A stretch of 64,000 bases of DNA from Leifsonia sp. C5G2 (GCF_013359685.1 NZ_JABFMV010000012.1:1-64000), one strand, 5' to 3'. Shown: positions 1 through 10,514, numbered from the stretch's first letter. Numbers and translations: made by a program. Notes: a model not told the origin generated them from the letters alone.

Positions 1-1158
1 GGGGGAGGCGGCGCGGGCGCGGCGGCGGGAGGCGCGCTCGGCGGCGGCGACGACGTAGGCGAGCACGACCACGGCGCAGGCGACCGTCGCCGCGGCGGGC
101 AGCACCGCTCCGAGCGGGACGAGCAGCAGCGACAGGACGACCGCGGGGACACCCCAGCGCAGCACCACCCGCCACTCGTCGCCATAGCGCCGCGAGATGA
201 CCGTGTTCGCGAAGTAGAACAGCGCGATCCCGCCGCCGAGACACAGCGAGAGCGCGAGCGGGAGCGGCTCGCCGGGATGCGCGATCGCCGCCGACAGCGC
301 TCCCGACAGCGCCGTCACCCCCGCCAGCAGCAGGAACGGCAGGAACGCCACCGTATCCCGGACGCCGCGGATGTCCCCGCGCGCGAGCAGCCGCTCCAGC
401 CCCTGGTGCATCGCATCCACCCCGTACAGGAAAAACGTCCACGCCAGCCCGGCGGCGATGAGCAGGCCGAGCAGGCCGACCAGCGCCCCGGCCACGGTCC
501 ACGTCGCGCTCACCGCCGCGACGATGCTCAGCACGGACTCGCCGAGCACGATGATCACCAGCAGCCCGAACCGTTCCGACAGGTGGTCCACGTTCAGTGT
601 CTCGAACGCTCCGGACGCCCAGCTCGACGCCGTCGTGATCAGCAGCACGACCTCGAGCGCGATGGCGACCGCCCACAGCACGTACCCGGCCGGCTCCGGC
701 AGCACGATCGAGACCAGCCAGAGCACCGCCGTCACGCCGTTGTACACGCTGATCCGGATGCGCGACGCCACCCCGTCCGCCCACGACAGCCGCACCCAGG
801 CCGCGAGCAGCACGATCCGGAGCGCCGCGTTCCCGGCAGCGAACAGCCAGGCACGCTTGCCGATCGCCTCGGGAGCGGCGACGGCCATCGCGCCGACCGC
901 CACCATCGCGAGCAGCATCACCAGCGACAGCCCGCGCCGGGTGAGCCGCCGCGACACGTTGACGACGAAGGTCAGGTTGCCCCACGACCACCACACCGCC
1001 GCGAACAACGCGAGGAAGACCCCGATCGCCGCGAACCCGGGATGCTCGTGCAAGCCGTGCGCCAGCTGCCCGACCAGCGCCACGAAGATCAGGTCGAAGA
1101 ACAGCTCCATCCAGTCGGCCCTGCCCGGGTCGCGGTCGCTGCTCCCGATCATCCTCAT
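1..1158 (-). CDS. LtrA-family membrane protein (3' end outside window)
   Basis: Low temperature requirement A (LtrA) family integral membrane protein, cut by the left window edge. Read from ATG 1158 it opens with a charged segment and then ELFFDLIFVALV, the family's first membrane helix. Many further hydrophobic segments follow. The family's signature stretch is visible as HLSERFGLLVIIVLGES at about residue 195. The substrate of this family is not established. The ATG overlaps the stop of the upstream Lrp-type regulator by 4 bases (ATGA), so the two are probably co-transcribed and translationally coupled. Family assignment is from recognised motifs; the role is unknown. Confidence 0.85.
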   Translation of the reverse strand, partial: MRMIGSSDRDPGRADWMELFFDLIFVALVGQLAHGLHEHPGFAAIGVFLALFAAVWWSWGNLTFVVNVSRRLTRRGLSLVMLLAMVAVGAMAVAAPEAIGKRAWLFAAGNAALRIVLLAAWVRLSWADGVASRIRISVYNGVTAVLWLVSIVLPEPAGYVLWAVAIALEVVLLITTASSWASGAFETLNVDHLSERFGLLVIIVLGESVLSIVAAVSATWTVAGALVGLLGLLIAAGLAWTFFLYGVDAMHQGLERLLARGDIRGVRDTVAFLPFLLLAGVTALSGALSAAIAHPGEPLPLALSLCLGGGIALFYFANTVISRRYGDEWRVVLRWGVPAVVLSLLLVPLGAVLPAAATVACAVVVLAYVVAAAERASRRRARAASP

Positions 1159-1583
1159 CGCAGGTCGTGGTCCTCGAACACGAGCGACGTCTTGGTGTCA
1201 CGCACGGAGGGGATCGCGGTGAGCTCTTCCAGCACCACGCGCCGCAGGTCCTCGTTGTCCCGGGCGCGCACGAGGAGGATGACGTCGAAGTCGCCGCCGA
1301 CCAGCGCGAAGTGCTCCACCTCCGGGATGCGCTGCAGCCGCTCGCGCAGGTCGTGCCAGTCGGCCTGCTCCACCCGCAGCGTCACGTACGCGGACGACGC
1401 CCGCCCCGACCGCCGCGGGTCCACCTTCGCCGTGAACCCGGTGATCACGCCCTCCGACACCAGCCGCGAGACCCGCGAGTAGGCGTTGGCGCGCGACACG
1501 TGGGCCGCCTCCGCCACGGACGTGATGGAGGCGCGGCCGTCCGCGCGCAGAGCGTCCAGGATCCGTACGTCGATGTCGTCCAT
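1155..1583 (-). CDS. Lrp/AsnC-family transcriptional regulator
   Basis: 142-residue Lrp/AsnC regulator. The N-terminal winged helix starts MDDIDVRILDALRADGR and contains SRANAYSRVSRL as recognition helix. The C-terminal half is the RAM/AsnC ligand-binding domain, with VGGDFDVILLVRARD matching the conserved G-D-x-D stretch. ATG 1583 is chosen because the fold begins there; the frame stays open upstream but codes for arginine/serine-rich noise. It is divergent from the 2-oxoacid dehydrogenase operon starting at 1711. That layout is typical of BkdR-like regulators that sense branched-chain amino acids, so control of that operon is a reasonable inference. Confidence 0.9.
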   Translation of the reverse strand: MDDIDVRILDALRADGRASITSVAEAAHVSRANAYSRVSRLVSEGVITGFTAKVDPRRSGRASSAYVTLRVEQADWHDLRERLQRIPEVEHFALVGGDFDVILLVRARDNEDLRRVVLEELTAIPSVRDTKTSLVFEDHDLR

Positions 1584-1710
1584 GGTGCTGGACAGTCTGG
1601 CACCGATTCCGGCCACGCGCACCCGTTCGTCTCGACTCGTGCGCACCCGTAGCGTTCCGCGTCTGCCGAAGTCATCCTGGGGAGGAGCGACGTCTTTCGA
1701 AGGAGAACAG

Positions 1711-2802
1711 ATGCACGCGGACGATCTGCTGCCCGGCGACACCCCGCTGCGGCTCATCGACCAGGATGGCGGGTCCCACCCGGACGACCGCCACCGGATG
1801 CCCGCCGCCGGCACCCTGCTGGAGGGGTACCGGCAGCTCGTGCTGGCCCGCCGGATCAACGATCAGGCCGACGCCCTGGTGCGCCAGGGCCGCCTCGCCG
1901 TCTATCCCTCGTCGCACGGCCAGGAGGCGTGCGAGGTCGCCGCCGCGATGGTCCTCGGCGGGCAGGACTGGCTGTTCCCGACCTACCGCGACACCGTCGC
2001 CGTCATCGCCCGCGGCGTCGACCCGTTCGAGGCGTTCGTGCTCCTGCGCGGCGACTGGCACTCCGGCTACGACCCGCACGAGCACCACGTGGCGCCGCAG
2101 TCCACGCCGCTCGCGACCCAGCTGCTGCATGCGGTCGGCTTCGCGCACGCCGCCCGGATGCGCGGCGAGGACACCGTCGTGCTCGCCCTGTGCGGCGACG
2201 GCGCCACGAGCGAGGGCGACTTCCACGAGGCGCTCAACTTCGCCGCCGTCTTCCACCTGCCGGTCGTCTTCCTGGTGCAGAACAACGGCTACGCCATCTC
2301 GGTTCCGCTCAGCAGGCAGACCGCCGCGCCCAGCATCGCCCACAAGGGCGTCGGCTACGGGATGCGCGGCCGGCTGGTCGACGGCAACGACCTGGCCGCG
2401 CTGCTCGCGGTGCTCGGCGAGGCGGTCGCAGAGGCGCGCGACGGCGGCGGCCCGACCCTGGTCGAGGCCCTGACCTACCGGATGAAGTCGCACACCAACG
2501 CCGACGACGCCACCCGCTACCGCACCGACGACGAGGTGGAGCCGTGGCGCGCCCGCGACCCGCTGCTCCGCCTGCGCGCCTGGCTGACGGCCGAGGGCGC
2601 GCTCACCGAGGGCGACGACGCCGAGGCGCACGCGCACGCCGAGCGCGTCGCCGCCGACCTCCGTGCGGCGATCACGACCGACGGGGAGCCGCATCCCGAA
2701 GACCTGTTCGCCCACGTCTACGCCAGCCCGACGCCGCAGCTGCGCGAGCAGGCCGAGCAGCTCGCCGCCGAGCTCGCCGCAGCGGAGGAGGCCGCACGAT
2801 GA
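1711..2802 (+). CDS. 2-oxoacid dehydrogenase E1 component, alpha subunit
   Basis: 363-residue thiamine-diphosphate-dependent E1 alpha subunit. It decarboxylates a 2-oxo acid and passes the acyl group to lipoylated E2. The ThDP motif runs from CGDGATSEGDFHEALN to QNNGYAIS, the usual GDG(x)nNN pattern. YRMKSHTNADDATRYR matches the phosphorylation-loop region of the family. ATG 1711 has a good ribosome binding site (GAAGGAGA, about 5 bases upstream). The gene overlaps E1 beta by 4 bases. The two-subunit E1 and the divergent Lrp regulator favour a branched-chain 2-oxoacid complex (bkdA-like) over pyruvate dehydrogenase, but the substrate cannot be fixed from sequence alone. Confidence 0.92.
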   Translation: MHADDLLPGDTPLRLIDQDGGSHPDDRHRMPAAGTLLEGYRQLVLARRINDQADALVRQGRLAVYPSSHGQEACEVAAAMVLGGQDWLFPTYRDTVAVIARGVDPFEAFVLLRGDWHSGYDPHEHHVAPQSTPLATQLLHAVGFAHAARMRGEDTVVLALCGDGATSEGDFHEALNFAAVFHLPVVFLVQNNGYAISVPLSRQTAAPSIAHKGVGYGMRGRLVDGNDLAALLAVLGEAVAEARDGGGPTLVEALTYRMKSHTNADDATRYRTDDEVEPWRARDPLLRLRAWLTAEGALTEGDDAEAHAHAERVAADLRAAITTDGEPHPEDLFAHVYASPTPQLREQAEQLAAELAAAEEAAR

Positions 2803-3824
2803 CCCTGATGCACGACGCCCCCGCGGAGCGGACCGCCGAGGCCCCGCCCACCTTGACGATGGCGCAGGCCCTCAATCGCGCGCTCGCCGACGCGCTCGCC
2901 GCCGACCCGTCCGTCGTCGTCTTCGGCGAGGACGTCGGACCGCTCGGCGGTGTCTTCCGCATCACCGACGGGCTGACCGCCCGCTTCGGCGAGGACCGCT
3001 GCTTCGACACCCCACTCGCCGAGGCCGGCATCGTCGGCACGGCCGTCGGGATGGCCATGAATGGGATGCGCCCGGTCGTCGAGATGCAGTTCGACGCCTT
3101 CGCCTACCCCGCGTTCGAGCAGATCGTCGACCACGTCGCGAAGATGGGCAACCGCACGCGCGGCCGGATGCGGCTGCCGCTGGTCATCCGCATCCCGTAC
3201 GCCGGCGGCATCGGCGGGGTCGAGCACCACTCCGACTCGTCGGAGGCGTACTACGTGCACACGCCCGGCCTGACGGTGGTGTCGCCGACGACCCCGCAGG
3301 ACGCGTACGGGCTACTGCGCGCCGCGATCGCGCATCCCGACCCGGTGATCTTCCTCGAGCCGAAGAAGCTGTACTGGTCGACGGGCGAGGTGGACACCCA
3401 GGCGCCGCTGCCCGAGATCGGCCGGGCGCGGGTCGCCCGGGAGGGCACGGACGCGACGCTCATCGCCTACGGGCCCTCGGTCCCGGTGGCGCTCGCCGCC
3501 GCGGAGGCCGCCGCGGAGGACGGTCGCAGCCTCGGCGTGATCGACCTGCGCTCCCTGGTGCCGTTCGACGACGAGACCGTGTGCGCCGCGGTGCGCGCGA
3601 CCGGCCGCGCAGTGGTCATCGCCGAGGCCCCGGGCTTCGCGAGCATGGCGGCCGAGATCGCCGCACGCGTCTCGGAGCGCTGCTTCCACCACCTGCTCGC
3701 CCCGGTGCGGCGCGTCACCGGCTTCGACACCCCGTTCGCACCGCCGAAGCTGGAGCGCTTCTACCTGCCGGATGTGGACCGCATCCTCGATGCCGTCGAC
3801 GCGTTGCAGTGGGAGGACGCGTGA
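2799..3824 (+). CDS. 2-oxoacid dehydrogenase E1 component, beta subunit
   Basis: 341-residue E1 beta subunit (transketolase pyrimidine-binding plus C-terminal domains). Seen: VVVFGEDVGPLGGVFRITDGL near residue 45, DTPLAEAGIVGTAVGMA, PVVEMQFDAFAYPAFEQI and the C-terminal PFAPPKLERFYLPDVDRI. These are conserved landmarks of BkdA2/PdhB-type subunits. It pairs with the alpha subunit to form the active site. The ATG overlaps the preceding stop (ATGA), and its own stop is overlapped by the GTG of E2, so the three genes form one translationally coupled unit. Confidence 0.93.
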   Translation: MTLMHDAPAERTAEAPPTLTMAQALNRALADALAADPSVVVFGEDVGPLGGVFRITDGLTARFGEDRCFDTPLAEAGIVGTAVGMAMNGMRPVVEMQFDAFAYPAFEQIVDHVAKMGNRTRGRMRLPLVIRIPYAGGIGGVEHHSDSSEAYYVHTPGLTVVSPTTPQDAYGLLRAAIAHPDPVIFLEPKKLYWSTGEVDTQAPLPEIGRARVAREGTDATLIAYGPSVPVALAAAEAAAEDGRSLGVIDLRSLVPFDDETVCAAVRATGRAVVIAEAPGFASMAAEIAARVSERCFHHLLAPVRRVTGFDTPFAPPKLERFYLPDVDRILDAVDALQWEDA

Positions 3825-5143
3825 CCGCCCGGGTGTTCACCCTCCCGGACCTGGGGGAGGGGCTGACCGACGCCGAGCTGGTCCGCTGGCTGGTCGCGGT
3901 CGGCGACACCGTCGTGACCGACCAGCCGATCGCCGAGGTGGAGACTGCGAAGTCGGTGGTGGAGGTGCCATCGCCGTTCGCCGGTCGGGTCGCGGCGCTG
4001 CACGGCGACGAGGGCGAGACGATCCTCGTCGGCGCCCCGCTGCTGGAGGTCGAGGAGGAAGCGGTTGTGGAGCCTGCCGCGTCCGGCTCCGGGCAGGTGC
4101 TCGTCGGGTACGGCACGACCGCGCACGGCGCCCGGCGGACGCGGGCGGCGCGCTCCGGCAGCGGGACCACGGCCGCGGCGACGGCCACCGCGCCCGCGCC
4201 GCCGTCGCGCGGCCGCATCGTCCCGGTCGTCTCCCCGGTGGTGCGCGCGCTGGCCCGCAGCCACGGCATCGACCTGGCGACGCTGCGGCCCAGCCGTCCC
4301 GACGGCGTGGTGACGAGGCGGGATGTGGAGGCTGCCTTCGCGACCGCGCCCGACGGCATGACGCCCTCGACGCAGAACGCTCCGGCGCCGCTGACCGACA
4401 CCGGCGCCCCCGACCCCCGCACCGGCCTCACGGTCGCCGCGACCACCCCGTTCTCGCGCCTCCGCCGCACCGTGGCCGAGACGATGTCCCGCAGTCGCTC
4501 CGAGATCCCGGAGGCGACCGTCTGGGTGGATGTGGACGCGACCGAGCTGTGGAACGGCCGCCGCCGGCTGGCCCGCGACGGCCGCGCCCCGTCGTTCCTC
4601 TCGTTCGTCGCGCGGTTCGCGCTCGCGGCGCTGGCGCGGCATCCCGAACTCGCGGGCCGCGTCGCCCCGGACGGCCAGGGCGTCGTCACCTTCGAGGGCG
4701 TGAACCTCGGCTTCGCCGCCGACACCGAGCGGGGACTGCTCGTGCCCGTCGTCCGCCGCGCCGACCGGCTCTCGGTGCGCGAACTCGACACCGAGCTCGA
4801 CCGGTTGGCGCGAGCCGCCCGCGAGGGGACGCTGCCCCCGGCCGACCTCGCCGGGTCGACCTTCACGATCAACAACTACGGCAGCCTCGGCGTCGACGGC
4901 AGCGCCGCGATCATCAACCACCCGGAGGTCGCCATCCTCGGACTCGGCCGCGCCATCGAGCGGCCCTGGGTGGTGGACGGCGCGATCGTGCCCCGGCGCA
5001 TCCTGCAGTTGTCGCTCGTCTTCGACCACCGCGTCACCGACGGGGGCGTCGCGGCGGGCTTCCTGCGCGAAGTGGCGGACGCGATCGAGTCGCCGCTCGG
5101 CGCCCTTGCCGACCTCCCCGGCGCCGTCGGCGGCCGGGCGTAG
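3821..5143 (+). CDS. Dihydrolipoamide acyltransferase E2 component
   Basis: 440-residue E2 acyltransferase core of the same complex. Domain order: one lipoyl domain (residues 1-80, lipoylation lysine in ETAKSVVEV); an Ala/Thr/Pro-rich linker; a peripheral subunit-binding domain (about 130-170, VSPVVRALARSHGIDL); and the catalytic domain ending with FDHRVTDGGVAAGFL, which carries the active-site His and Asp. There is a single lipoyl domain, as is common for branched-chain complexes. GTG 3821 overlaps the E1 beta stop. No E3 (dihydrolipoamide dehydrogenase) gene follows, so E3 must be encoded elsewhere. Confidence 0.93.
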   Translation: MTARVFTLPDLGEGLTDAELVRWLVAVGDTVVTDQPIAEVETAKSVVEVPSPFAGRVAALHGDEGETILVGAPLLEVEEEAVVEPAASGSGQVLVGYGTTAHGARRTRAARSGSGTTAAATATAPAPPSRGRIVPVVSPVVRALARSHGIDLATLRPSRPDGVVTRRDVEAAFATAPDGMTPSTQNAPAPLTDTGAPDPRTGLTVAATTPFSRLRRTVAETMSRSRSEIPEATVWVDVDATELWNGRRRLARDGRAPSFLSFVARFALAALARHPELAGRVAPDGQGVVTFEGVNLGFAADTERGLLVPVVRRADRLSVRELDTELDRLARAAREGTLPPADLAGSTFTINNYGSLGVDGSAAIINHPEVAILGLGRAIERPWVVDGAIVPRRILQLSLVFDHRVTDGGVAAGFLREVADAIESPLGALADLPGAVGGRA

Positions 5144-5152
5144 GGTGGCGGC

Positions 5153-5275
5153 ATGAGCGACAAGAAGAACGACGACGACTACGACCTCAGCGAGGAGAAG
5201 GAGGTCGCGCCGGAGGAGAACATCGACTGGCTGCCCCAGCCGGAGCCGACCGACGGCGAGGCTCCCGCTCCCTGA
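5153..5275 (+). CDS. Small acidic protein, 40 residues, unknown function
   Basis: A 40-codon frame starting MSDKKNDDDYDLSEEKE and ending EPTDGEAPAP, very acidic and without hydrophobic segments. It lies 9 bases after the E2 stop. A TAGGGT box at 5141-5146 sits 6 bases before the ATG, the layout of a leaderless actinobacterial transcript; no Shine-Dalgarno sequence is seen. The composition is protein-like and the frame is closed by a stop before the next gene, so I believe it is real. No function can be assigned. Confidence 0.55.
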   Translation: MSDKKNDDDYDLSEEKEVAPEENIDWLPQPEPTDGEAPAP

Positions 5276-5320
5276 GCTCCGGCGCGCGGGGCTCCCGCCT
5301 CACGGCCTAGGGTGGGAGGA

Positions 5321-6271
5321 GTGACCCCTCGCTCCCTCCCGCTCTGGCTCGCCCTCGTCCTCGCGCTCCTGTGCGGCGCGCTGGTGGCGATCCAGTCCCG
5401 CATCAACGGTGAGCTGGGCAGCAGGCTCGGCGACGGCTTCACCGCCGCGAGCATCTCGTTCGGGTCGGGCCTCGTCATCCTCTGCGTCGCCCTCGCCATC
5501 GCTCCGGTCGGTCGGCGTGGACTCGCGCGCGTCCGGGAGGCGCTCCGCGACCGCCGGCTGCGCTGGTGGTACGTCTGCGGCGGCGCCGCCGGGTCGTTCC
5601 TGGTGCTCTCGCAGGGACTGGCCGCAGCCGCCCTCGGTGTCGCCCTGTTCACCGTCGCGGTGGTCGCGGGCCAGACGATCAGCGGCCTCGTGCTCGACCG
5701 CGTCGGCATCGGCCCCGGCGGCCGCCGTCCGCTCACGGCCGCGCGGCTCGTCGGCGCGCTGCTCGCCCTGGTCGCCGTCACCTGGGCGGTGTCCGCCCAG
5801 TTCGGTGGGAGTGCGCCGGTCTGGCTCATGCTCCTGCCGTTCATCGCCGGCCTCGGCACCGGATGGCAGCAGGCGGTCAACGGTCAGGTGCGCGTCGTCG
5901 CCGAGAGCGCGCTCACCGCGACCTTCATCAACTTCGCCGTCGGCACGACAGTGCTCGTCGTGCTGATGCTGGTGCGGTGGGGCGTCGGCGGGATGCCGCA
6001 ACGCCTGCCTGCGGAGCCGTGGCTCTACATCGGCGGCGCGCTCGGCTGCGTGTTCATCGGCGTCACCGCGCTACTCGTCCGGATCACCGGCGTGCTGCTG
6101 CTCGGCCTCGCGACCGTCGCCGGCCAGCTCGCCGCCGCGCTGCTGCTCGACCTGCTGCTCCCGACCGCCGGCCACCAGCTGGCGTTCTCCACCATCGGCG
6201 GGACGCTGCTCGCCATCGTCGCCGTCGCGATCGCGAGCGTCAGGTGGCGCTGGCGGCGCACCGCGGCCTGA
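5321..6271 (+). CDS. DMT-superfamily permease, DUF606/YdcZ type
   Basis: 316-residue integral membrane protein made of two repeats of about five hydrophobic segments each. Each repeat has a QSRINGELG- or WQQAVNGQVR-like stretch after its first helix (residues 28-36 and about 185-195), the pattern of the DUF606/YdcZ family of drug/metabolite transporters. The substrate is unknown. GTG 5321 follows GGGAGGA closely, and a TAGGGT box lies at 5308-5313, so the transcript has almost no leader. It is not obviously part of the preceding operon. Confidence 0.85.
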   Translation: MTPRSLPLWLALVLALLCGALVAIQSRINGELGSRLGDGFTAASISFGSGLVILCVALAIAPVGRRGLARVREALRDRRLRWWYVCGGAAGSFLVLSQGLAAAALGVALFTVAVVAGQTISGLVLDRVGIGPGGRRPLTAARLVGALLALVAVTWAVSAQFGGSAPVWLMLLPFIAGLGTGWQQAVNGQVRVVAESALTATFINFAVGTTVLVVLMLVRWGVGGMPQRLPAEPWLYIGGALGCVFIGVTALLVRITGVLLLGLATVAGQLAAALLLDLLLPTAGHQLAFSTIGGTLLAIVAVAIASVRWRWRRTAA

Positions 6272-6280
6272 GCCGGCCGC

Positions 6281-6832
6281 TCACTCCAGCGTCGTCAGGA
6301 ACCGCTCCGGGTCGATCGTCGTGCGGTGACCCTCCTTGCCGTCGGCGGGGATCCCCCCGACGTACAGCCAGCCGAGCAGCCGCTCATTCTTCGCCAGACC
6401 GTGCATCCGGTGCACCGCCTTCGACCGGGTGTGGTGGCCGGTACGCCACATCACGCCCCAGCCCGCGTCGTGCAGCAAGAGGCTCAGGATGTGCGCGACA
6501 CCGGACGCGACGGCGTCCTGCTCCCAGCCGGGGACCTTGTCGCTCTTCGTCCGGACCGACACGATCGCGAGCAGCAGCGACGAACGCAGCGGCTTCGCGG
6601 CGAGCTTCTCCGCGTCGGCTCCGGTCGCCTTCGCATCCGCGACGAACGCCCGGCCCAGCCGCTCGCGCGCCTCGCCGCGCAGCTCGATGAGCCGCCAGGG
6701 GTGCAGCGCGCTGTGGTCGGCGACCCGGCCGGCGGCCGCGACGAGGGGCAGCAGCTCCTCGTGCGTCGGCGCGTCGGCCGTGACCCGCGAATACGACCGC
6801 CGCGCGGCGACGCGGCCCGCGAGGTCGGTCAT
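6281..6832 (-). CDS. Nitroreductase-family protein
   Basis: 183-residue FMN-binding nitroreductase-like protein. Visible landmarks are RRSYSRVTADAPTHEELL at the N terminus (the R-R-S/T-x-R phosphate contact), HPWRLIEL near residue 48, SGVAHILSLLLHDAGWGVMWRTG in the middle and LGWLYVGGIP near the C terminus. The family transfers electrons from NAD(P)H to diverse acceptors; the substrate here is unknown. ATG 6832 overlaps the msrB stop by 4 bases, so it is the second gene of an msrB-nitroreductase operon, possibly a redox-repair pair. Confidence 0.85.
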   Translation of the reverse strand: MTDLAGRVAARRSYSRVTADAPTHEELLPLVAAAGRVADHSALHPWRLIELRGEARERLGRAFVADAKATGADAEKLAAKPLRSSLLLAIVSVRTKSDKVPGWEQDAVASGVAHILSLLLHDAGWGVMWRTGHHTRSKAVHRMHGLAKNERLLGWLYVGGIPADGKEGHRTTIDPERFLTTLE

Positions 6833-7257
6833 CACGCCTCCGGCGTGAAGTTCAGCGAGATCGAGTTCATGCAGTAGCGGTCGCCGGTCGGCGTGCCGAA
6901 GCCGTCCGGGAACACGTGCCCCAGGTGCGAGCCGCAGCTCGCGCACCGCACCTCGGTGCGCACCGTCCCGAGGCTGGTGTCCTCGATCAGCTGCACCGCC
7001 TCCGGTCGCACCGACTCGTAGAAGCTCGGCCAGCCGCATCCCGAGTCGAACTTGGTGCCCGACTTGAACAGCTCGGCGCCGCACGCGGCACAGGTATAGA
7101 GGCCGGCGCGACCCTCGTCGAGCAGCTCGCCCGTCCACGGACGCTCCGTCCCCGCCTCGCGCAGCACCGCGTACTGCTCCGGGCTGAGCTCCTCGCGCCA
7201 CTCGTCCTCGCTCTTCGAGACCGTGTAGCCGTCCTCGGCGGTGTGGTTCTGTGACAT
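6832..7257 (-). CDS. msrB: Peptide-methionine (R)-S-oxide reductase MsrB
   Basis: 141-residue MsrB, which reduces methionine-R-sulfoxide in proteins. Two zinc-binding CxxC pairs (CAAC and CASC) flank the KFDSGCGWPSFYES motif. The catalytic cysteine lies in RYCMNSISLNF. Length and all key residues are those of a complete enzyme. ATG 7257 is the family start (MSQNHTAEDGYTVSKSEDEWREEL). It is the first gene of a two-gene unit with the nitroreductase, overlapping it by ATGA. Confidence 0.97.
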   Translation of the reverse strand: MSQNHTAEDGYTVSKSEDEWREELSPEQYAVLREAGTERPWTGELLDEGRAGLYTCAACGAELFKSGTKFDSGCGWPSFYESVRPEAVQLIEDTSLGTVRTEVRCASCGSHLGHVFPDGFGTPTGDRYCMNSISLNFTPEA

Positions 7258-7442
7258 GCCTGTCCCTTTCGTCGTCACCAGACTAAACGGCGCGCTTCCG
7301 CGTCGTGTTCCCGATTGCGTCCCGCGACGTGCCGCGGAGAAACGGGGAACACACAGGACCCGCGCCCTAGGATGACGTGCGAACGCGGGGACGACCGGGA
7401 TGCCGGACGCCCAGGCGTCCGCGACGAGGGAAGGCGGTGCGC

Positions 7443-7754
7443 GTGACCCGGTCAGCCGACGAACGGCCTGCCGACGAACGCGAGCCCTCGGGCGTGGACG
7501 GTCTGAGCGATCGGGATGCCGCGATCCTCGCTTTCGAACGCCAGTGGTGGCGTCACGCCGGAGCCAAGGAGCAGGCCATCCGCGAGGAATTCGGTCTGTC
7601 GGCGGCTCGGTACTATCAGTTGCTCGGTGCGCTGATCGACCGTCCGGCGGCACTGCGCCATGACCCCATGCTCGTCAAACGGCTGCTCCGGCTGCGCGAG
7701 GCGAGACTGGCCGCACGACACGCACGGACGCTCCCGTCCGGCGACCGACCCTGA
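7443..7754 (+). CDS. DUF3263 family protein
   Basis: About 103 residues, matching the actinobacterial DUF3263 family: LSDRDAAILAFERQWWRHAGAKEQAIREEFGLSAARYYQLLGALIDRP is its hallmark, a helix-turn-helix-like fold with a conserved WW. Function is uncharacterised; DNA binding is plausible. The family commonly sits just upstream of a LytR C-terminal-domain protein, as here (15-base gap). GTG 7443 follows a GAGGGAAGG ribosome binding site; GTG 7437 is also possible. Confidence 0.85.
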   Translation: MTRSADERPADEREPSGVDGLSDRDAAILAFERQWWRHAGAKEQAIREEFGLSAARYYQLLGALIDRPAALRHDPMLVKRLLRLREARLAARHARTLPSGDRP

Positions 7755-7769
7755 GGACCCCCACCCCCG

Positions 7770-8324
7770 ATGGCAGAGAAGTTCCCACGCGACCGGTTCG
7801 ACGAGATCCCGGGCGACCTCCAGCGCGTCGGCGCCCACCGTGCCCCGCGCCGTCGCGGCCGCGGCTGGATCGCCGTCGGCTGGGCGGCCCTCGCCACCGT
7901 CCTCCTGGTCGGGGCCGGCATCTTCGGGCTGTCGCTGGTGAACGGAAGCATCGACTTCCACGGCCCGACCGGCACGGGGTCGCGCACCGCGTCGGCGACG
8001 CCGACCTCGACGCCCACGCCCACCATCGTCCCGACCGTCAATCCGGCGCTCACCGTCAACGTGCTCAACGGCACCGCGAAGGAGGGCCTCGCGGCCGCGG
8101 TCGGCGACAAGCTGAAGGCCGCGGGCTGGAAGGTCGGAGCGCTCGCTAACGCCGACAAGACCGACCTCGCGGCGACCATCGTCTACTACGGGGACCCGGC
8201 CAATCAGGCCGCGGCGCTCGGCGTCGCGCAGTCGCTCCCCGGTGCCACCATCCAGCAGAGCACCGCCTTCAGCGACAGCGGCGCCGACATCACGGTGGTC
8301 ATCGGGGCGAACTACCCGGGCTGA
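7770..8324 (+). CDS. LytR_C domain membrane-anchored protein
   Basis: 184 residues. A basic cytoplasmic segment (RAPRRRGRG) precedes one membrane helix (about 33-55), then a Thr/Ser/Pro linker, and then a LytR_C domain (about 90-184) recognised by LTVNVLNGTAKEGLAAAVGDKLKAAGWKV and the DLAATIVYYG stretch. LytR_C domains occur outside the cell in envelope-assembly proteins, but this one lacks the LCP catalytic domain. Probably co-transcribed with the DUF3263 gene. The envelope role is inferred. Confidence 0.85.
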   Translation: MAEKFPRDRFDEIPGDLQRVGAHRAPRRRGRGWIAVGWAALATVLLVGAGIFGLSLVNGSIDFHGPTGTGSRTASATPTSTPTPTIVPTVNPALTVNVLNGTAKEGLAAAVGDKLKAAGWKVGALANADKTDLAATIVYYGDPANQAAALGVAQSLPGATIQQSTAFSDSGADITVVIGANYPG

Positions 8325-8481
8325 GCGCGCGTCAGCTCTTTGTTTCGCGCGTGTTTAAGTTCGGACACAATTCGGAACGGATTCCCGAAAACACTGGCGT
8401 CCACAGGCATTGCACGCATTAGGATCGGGAGTCAACGTGCGGCGTCGGATCGCGCGAGCGACACAGCAATGGGAGTAATGC

Positions 8482-8685
8482 ATGGCGAACGGGACCGTGA
8501 AGTGGTTCAACGCTGAGAAGGGCTACGGCTTCATCACCGTCGAAGGTGGGGGACAGGACGTTTTCGTTCATTACTCCGCGATCGACATGAACGGATACAA
8601 GGTTCTCGAAGAGGGCCAGCAGGTCGTGTTCGAGGTCGGCTCCGGGCAAAAGGGCCCGCAGGCCGAGTCGGTGCGCCTGGCCTGA
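8482..8685 (+). CDS. Cold-shock protein (CspA family)
   Basis: 67-residue single cold-shock domain that binds single-stranded RNA/DNA. Both RNP motifs are intact: KGYGFITV (RNP1) and DVFVHYSAI (RNP2). ATG 8482 follows GGGAG. The 157-base upstream intergenic region could hold the long leader typical of csp genes, but I cannot define a thermosensor from sequence. A strong hairpin follows at 8711. Confidence 0.95.
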   Translation: MANGTVKWFNAEKGYGFITVEGGGQDVFVHYSAIDMNGYKVLEEGQQVVFEVGSGQKGPQAESVRLA

Positions 8686-8710
8686 GCGGCAGCGCGACGT
8701 AACCCGTGAG

Positions 8711-8736
8711 ACGCCGTCCCCTGCGGGGGGCGGCGT
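8711..8736 (+). terminator. Hairpin terminator after the cold-shock gene
   Basis: An 11-bp GC-rich stem (ACGCCGTCCCC with GGGGGCGGCGT, one G-T pair) around a 4-base loop, followed by TTT. It lies 25 bases after the csp stop and separates csp from the CIRCE-controlled groEL promoter. Confidence 0.7.
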
Positions 8737-8773
8737 TTCGCCGTTCCTCCTGCCTGGATGCTCCACCGCGCGC

Positions 8774-8799
8774 TTGCACTCTCCCGCCGCGAGTGCCAG
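8774..8799 (+). promoter_or_regulatory. Degenerate CIRCE element (HrcA operator) 1
   Basis: CTTGCACTC-type left arm (ending 8781), a 9-base spacer and GAGTGCCAG (8791-8799). It matches the CIRCE consensus at 7 of 9 positions in each arm. It lies 8 bases upstream of a perfect copy. Confidence 0.7.
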
Positions 8800-8806
8800 A
8801 ATCGCT

Positions 8807-10496
<1,690 letters not shown>

Positions 10497-10514
10497 GTCC
10501 CACCCACCACGAAG

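Noticed and set aside
1584-1859. Upstream extension of the Lrp/AsnC gene
   Set aside because: The frame is open but Arg/Ser-rich, overlaps the E1 alpha gene on the other strand, and the regulator fold starts at ATG 1583.
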